A stretch of 64,000 nucleotides of DNA from CAZMZW01 sp963802275 (lineage in GTDB: Bacteria > Chloroflexota > Anaerolineae > Anaerolineales > Anaerolineaceae): positions 248,001-312,000 of the forward strand of contig CAWDIB010000006.1 in assembly GCA_963802275.1 (NCBI GenBank). The letters run 5' to 3'. A model generated the notes under the pieces. It worked only from the letters and a program-made list of their open reading frames with translations. It was not told the DNA's origin and did no database searches. Position numbers and translations under genes: made by a program. Position 1 is the stretch's first letter; each line of letters opens with the position of its first letter. Positions 60,868 through 64,000 of this stretch are shown one piece after another.

Positions 60868-61913
60868 ATGAAGAAAAGTAGCATCACGATTATTGACGTG
60901 GCGGAATTGGCGGGTGTTTCAACGGCCACCGTATCGCATGTGCTGAACAACACTCGTTATGTGGAAGAATCCACCAGAAAAAGAGTAATGGATGCGATGA
61001 ATCATTTGGGGTATGTTCCCAATAAGAACGCGAGAAGTCTTCGGTCTGGGAAAACAAACGCCCTGGGTTTGATCGTGCCGGATATTTCTAATCAATTTTA
61101 TGGGGAGGTGTGCAGTGAGATCGAAAACATTGGTTTTGAAAATGGGTATAACGTCAGTTCTGTGCAACACAAACTATGTCGATCCGACAAAGGGAGTGAC
61201 TATATAAGGGTTCTTTTGCAGGAGAGATGTGAGACGGTATTATATTGTTATCCACCGGAGAAATGATCGGTAACTTGAAATTGTGCAAAGCAAAGAACAT
61301 TCCCTTGGTCATTGCCGATAGGGATATGGACTATCATTTTGCGGATAAGGTTTTAATCGATAATCAAAGAGGCGGATTTCAGGCAACCATTACTTGATCT
61401 CCCTTGGGCACAGAAAAATCGCCTGCATTGCTGGTCCAAAACAATTGGAACCAAGATTGCAGAGATTGGAAGGTTACAAAGCAGCCCTGATAAAGGCGAA
61501 TATTGAAGTTTAATGAAAATTTGATTTTTTACGGCGACCTTAGTTTCACAGGCGGTATGATACAGCCAAAAGAATTCTGGGAGGGAATATAAAACCATCA
61601 GCCATCTTTGCCTGTAATGATTTCATGGCGATAGGCGCATTAAAAATACTTTATTGAAGATGACTTCAGGGTGCCGGAAGATATTTCAATCGTGGGCTTT
61701 GATAATATTTGGACAACAATTTCCACCTCCCCCTCATTAACAACAATTAAACAACCTATTAAAAAACTGGCTTCAAAGGCTATAAATTTGCTAATTGAGA
61801 GAATCGGAAAAAAACAGCAAAGAACTAAGACCGATAAGTGGCTTGATTTTGAAGAGATCATGTTAGATACTGAATTGGTCATTAGGAGCTCCTGTTCCAA
61901 AAAACATAATTAG
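60868..61913 (+). CDS. LacI-family transcription regulator, frameshifted
   Basis: About 345 aa after correction. N-terminal helix-turn-helix (ITIIDVAELAGVSTATVSHV, then LNNTRYV) and hinge (PNKNARSLRSGKTNALGLIV), then the periplasmic-binding-protein-like core in several frames: GEMIGNLKLCKAKNIPLVIA, HRKIACIAGPKQLEPRLQRL, SAIFACNDFMAIGALKI and VPEDISIVGFDNIWTTISTS to the stop at 61913. At least four frame breaks, but every conserved segment is kept. The effector is likely a nucleoside or sugar moved by the importer encoded next to it; inferred from context. Confidence 0.83.
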
Positions 61914-62046
61914 AAAAAGATTTATCTAAATTAATAAGTTGATATAATGAGTAAATAAAAGAAATATTTTGGGGGTGTTTTTGGAAAATGTTTAGTTTCG
62001 AATTTATTCAACCTCTAAACTGATGTGAAAGAAATATAGAAATAGC

Positions 62047-62074
62047 TTGATTTATTTATAAAAATGTGTATAAT
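62047..62074 (+). promoter_or_regulatory. promoter of the BMP lipoprotein gene
   Basis: TTGATT (62047-62052), 16-nt spacer, perfect TATAAT (62069-62074). The interval 61914-62253 holds this promoter and the operators below, no gene. Confidence 0.8.
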
Positions 62075-62083
62075 AGGTAAAGG

Positions 62084-62115
62084 ATTACGTAAACAATTAC
62101 GTAAACGATGTTACG
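62084..62115 (+). promoter_or_regulatory. double LacI-type operator overlapping the transcription start
   Basis: ATTACGTAAAC occurs twice at a 12-nt period (62084-62094 and 62096-62106). The second runs into an inverted half-site, so that CGTAA (62100-62104) and TTACG (62111-62115) form a palindrome. The sites begin about 3 nt after the predicted start, a position suited to repression. Confidence 0.7.
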
Positions 62116-62253
62116 AAAATACCTTTAAAACCAAAAGAATATTTTTTTGTCATGAAAAATTTTGAAGATGAAAGGAGGAAAAAATCAGGAAAAGAAAAAT
62201 AATTTCGTCCTGTTGTATTGGTGGAAGAATATTCTTAGAATAAGGAGAAAAGA

Positions 62254-63318
62254 ATGAAAGGCAAAATGATTTGTGCGTTCGTCGCATTAACACTGGTTCT
62301 TAGTTGTTGTACTACCACACCCAGTCCGGAAAAACCGGTTTCGCCGGCAGCAACTGTCGCACCCGAAAGAGTTTAATGTCGTCTTTTTTGCAAACGGAAA
62401 TTTTGGGGATAATGGGTATTTTGATACCAACCGTGAAGGGATGTTAAAAAGCGAGAAGAACTGGTATAAAGGTGAAAAGTTGATAAGGGGAACCACCTGG
62501 CAGATTTTAAACCTGCTTTGGAAGCTTTGGCGGCGAGTAAGGAGTACGATGTCATCATTTCAATTACCGGGCAGACACGTGACATTCTATTTCTGAGCTT
62601 GCTAAAAAATATCCAGATCAAGACTTTTTCTGTATGGATACACAGATGAAGGAAGTCCCTGCAAATGTATACAATGCTTTTTATGATCAAAACGCAGGAT
62701 CTTTTATTGCTGGTGCATTAGCTGCCCTCGTTACCACCGAGTGCACGGATCCTTTACTTTCAGGTGCTAACCCGGAAAAGGTGGTGGGGGGTTGTGGGAG
62801 TGATGGAATCGCCGATCATCAATGATTTCTTTAAAGGTTATAAAGATGGCGTCAATTATATTGATCCGACAATTGAAGTTGTAACAGCGTACATCGGAAG
62901 CTCCACAGATGCACCGAAAGCAAAGGAATTGGCTTTAGCCATGTATGAAAAACAAAAGGCAGATATTGTATTTAATGTGGGGGCAAGCGCAGGCCTTGGA
63001 ACATTGGAAGCTGGTTCCTCTGTTGGTAAATATACGATTGGCGTTGATAAAAATCAAAATGGCATCTACCCCGGTAGTGTACTAACCTCCATGATAAAGA
63101 AAAGTGGCGAAGGTCTTTTCAGAGCCTTAAAACGATACCAAAGTGGTGAATTAAAAATGGGTACGCAGGAGGTTCTGGGGATTGGTGAAGATTGCATAGG
63201 CCTCGCAAAAGATGACCTGTATAAAAAATATGTGCCCAAATATATTTAGGACAAGATCGATGAAATTGAAAAGAAGGTTGCTTCAGGCGAGATCGAGACC
63301 AAATCCGATTTATACTAG
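62254..63318 (+). CDS. BMP-family ABC-transporter lipoprotein, frameshifted, with an in-frame TAG
   Basis: Substrate-binding lipoprotein of the basic membrane protein (PnrA/Med) family, which typically binds nucleosides. Lipobox LVLSC gives a lipidated Cys18. Across at least four frame breaks one reads FNVVFFANGNFGDNGYFDTN, FKPALEALAASKEYDVIIS, FYDQNAGSFIAGALAALVTT and PKAKELALAMYEKQKADIVF. After KKYVPKYI a TAG occurs at 63247-63249, but family-like C-terminal sequence (DKIDEIEKKVASGEIETKSD) goes on in the same frame to a second TAG at 63316-63318. Either the first TAG is a real, slightly early stop or a base error. Confidence 0.82.
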
Positions 63319-63336
63319 CGATGATTGATTGAAAAA

Positions 63337-63369
63337 ATGCCTCTAAAAAGACATGATTTTTAGAGGCAT
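63337..63369 (+). terminator. strong hairpin between the BMP gene and the ABC ATPase gene
   Basis: tgcctctaaaaa (63338-63349) and tttttagaggca (63357-63368) form a 12-bp stem with a 7-nt loop. It probably stops most transcripts after the binding-protein gene, keeping ATPase levels lower. Confidence 0.8.
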
Positions 63370-63420
63370 ATTTGTAAAACGAACGATTATCAATCTTATA
63401 AAAAAAATAGTGATGTAAAA

Positions 63421-64000
63421 ATGCTTCTCGAGCTAAAGGGCATTCATAAAATTTACCCGAATGGTACAGTTGCCAATAAGGGTATCGATTTGAAAATCTA
63501 TAAAAATGAAATCCATGCCATAGTAGGCGGAAAATGGTGCTGGAAAATCCACATTAATGAAAATACTTTTTGGTTTGGAAAGCCCTACGAGCGGGAAAAT
63601 AATTTTCAAGGGTAAAGTAGTAAATTTTGAAGGACCCAAAGGATGCAATCGCATTAGGTTTGGGGATGGTCCGTCAGGAATTCATGTTGGTCCCCTCGTT
63701 TTCAATTGTCGAAAATATTTCATTGGGGAATGAGATGAGAAGGGGGATGCTTTTGGACAGAAAAAAAGAAAGGGATGTTATTTCCCAAATTTCAAAGAAA
63801 TTCGGGATTGTCAATTAATCCAGAAGAAAGGGTTTATCAGGTTTCCGTTGGTATCAAACAACGGATAGAAATGATTGAAGTGCTTTATCAAGGTGCAAAG
63901 ATAATAACTCTGGATGAACCTACTTCTGGTGCTTACACCCATCGAAGTTGATGAGTTATTTAAATCATTGCGTATTTTAATAAAGAGGGTACTCGATAAT
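63421..64000 (+). CDS. ABC transporter ATPase (RbsA/NupO type), partial and frameshifted
   Basis: The start of a two-domain ABC ATPase of the simple-sugar/nucleoside type, cut by the window end. From the ATG at 63421: LLELKGIHKIYPNGTVANKG IDLKIY, the Walker A region (read across a shift as VGxxGAGKSTxMKILFGLE), VRQEFMLVPSFSIVENISLG (Q-loop), VYQVSVGIKQRIEMIEVLYQ (signature region) and IITLDEPTS (Walker B). At least three frame breaks. With the BMP lipoprotein it forms a nucleoside-type importer; the two permease genes should follow outside the window. Confidence 0.83.

Overview
The window looks like a chromosomal segment of an anaerobic bacterium of the phylum Chloroflexota, most likely class Anaerolineae. 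This is an inference from gene content: a very long SecA, an S2 protein with a long charged tail, an SCO1664/DUF3090 pair, CAP-LysM surface proteins and a VorB-type 2-oxoacid:ferredoxin oxidoreductase. No rRNA, tRNA, CRISPR array or complete insertion sequence was seen. The left and middle parts are of moderate GC. The last 5 kb are AT-rich and of poor reading-frame quality.

Layout. 1-2.7 kb: a MalT-like LuxR regulator (cut by the window edge and by a 1-nt frameshift) and a small conserved protein. 2.8-11.2 kb: a carbohydrate module. IlvD/Edd-type dehydratase and a DeoC-like aldolase on the plus strand converge on a seven-gene minus-strand operon: cupin phosphoglucose isomerase, NAD-dependent epimerase/dehydrogenase, DapA-like aldolase, cyclase-family hydrolase, animal-type class I FBP aldolase, and transketolase split into N and C subunits. 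Together these could oxidise, hydrolyse, dehydrate and cleave a sugar or sugar acid and feed the fragments into the pentose/triose pool; the substrate is unknown. 11.3-25.9 kb: housekeeping genes rpsB-tsf-pyrH and frr-uppS-cdsA, surE, two tandem CAP-LysM proteins, a PspC-domain protein, a SIMPL lipoprotein, an M16 peptidase pair coupled to acpS, and an S1-domain protein. 26-50 kb: secA, lpdA, folK-folP, homoserine dehydrogenase, an SCO1664-like protein, murI joined to DUF3090, rplS, a lipoprotein, uvrC, DNPH1-like hydrolase, a candidate small RNA, a CbpA-like co-chaperone, murJ, SagB-type oxidoreductase, dnaE, lysS and greA. 50.4-54.5 kb: a four-subunit 2-oxoacid:ferredoxin oxidoreductase operon (many frameshifts) and a thiolase. 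54.5-57.5 kb: a helical protein of unknown function between two copies of a palindrome-rich intergenic repeat. 57.6-60.6 kb: a NucS-like nuclease-domain protein, a broken conserved gene, a broken membrane protein, and a fused scar of a type III restriction-modification system. 60.8-64 kb: a LacI-family regulator, a BMP-type lipoprotein and the start of an ABC ATPase, forming a nucleoside-type importer with matching LacI-like operators.

Main points of interest are a candidate CU-rich small RNA with anti-Shine-Dalgarno motifs at about 39.77-39.88 kb with its own promoter and terminator; a recurrent arrangement in which a -10 box lies 6-9 nt before an ATG that lacks a Shine-Dalgarno sequence (leaderless mRNAs); the mod/res deletion scar; the paired LacI-like operators; the possibly artefactual murI-DUF3090 fusion; and the unassigned sugar module. 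Frameshifts cluster at 50.4-53.2, 55-57 and 58.8-64 kb. The proteins stay intact across frames, which points to sequence errors rather than gene decay.
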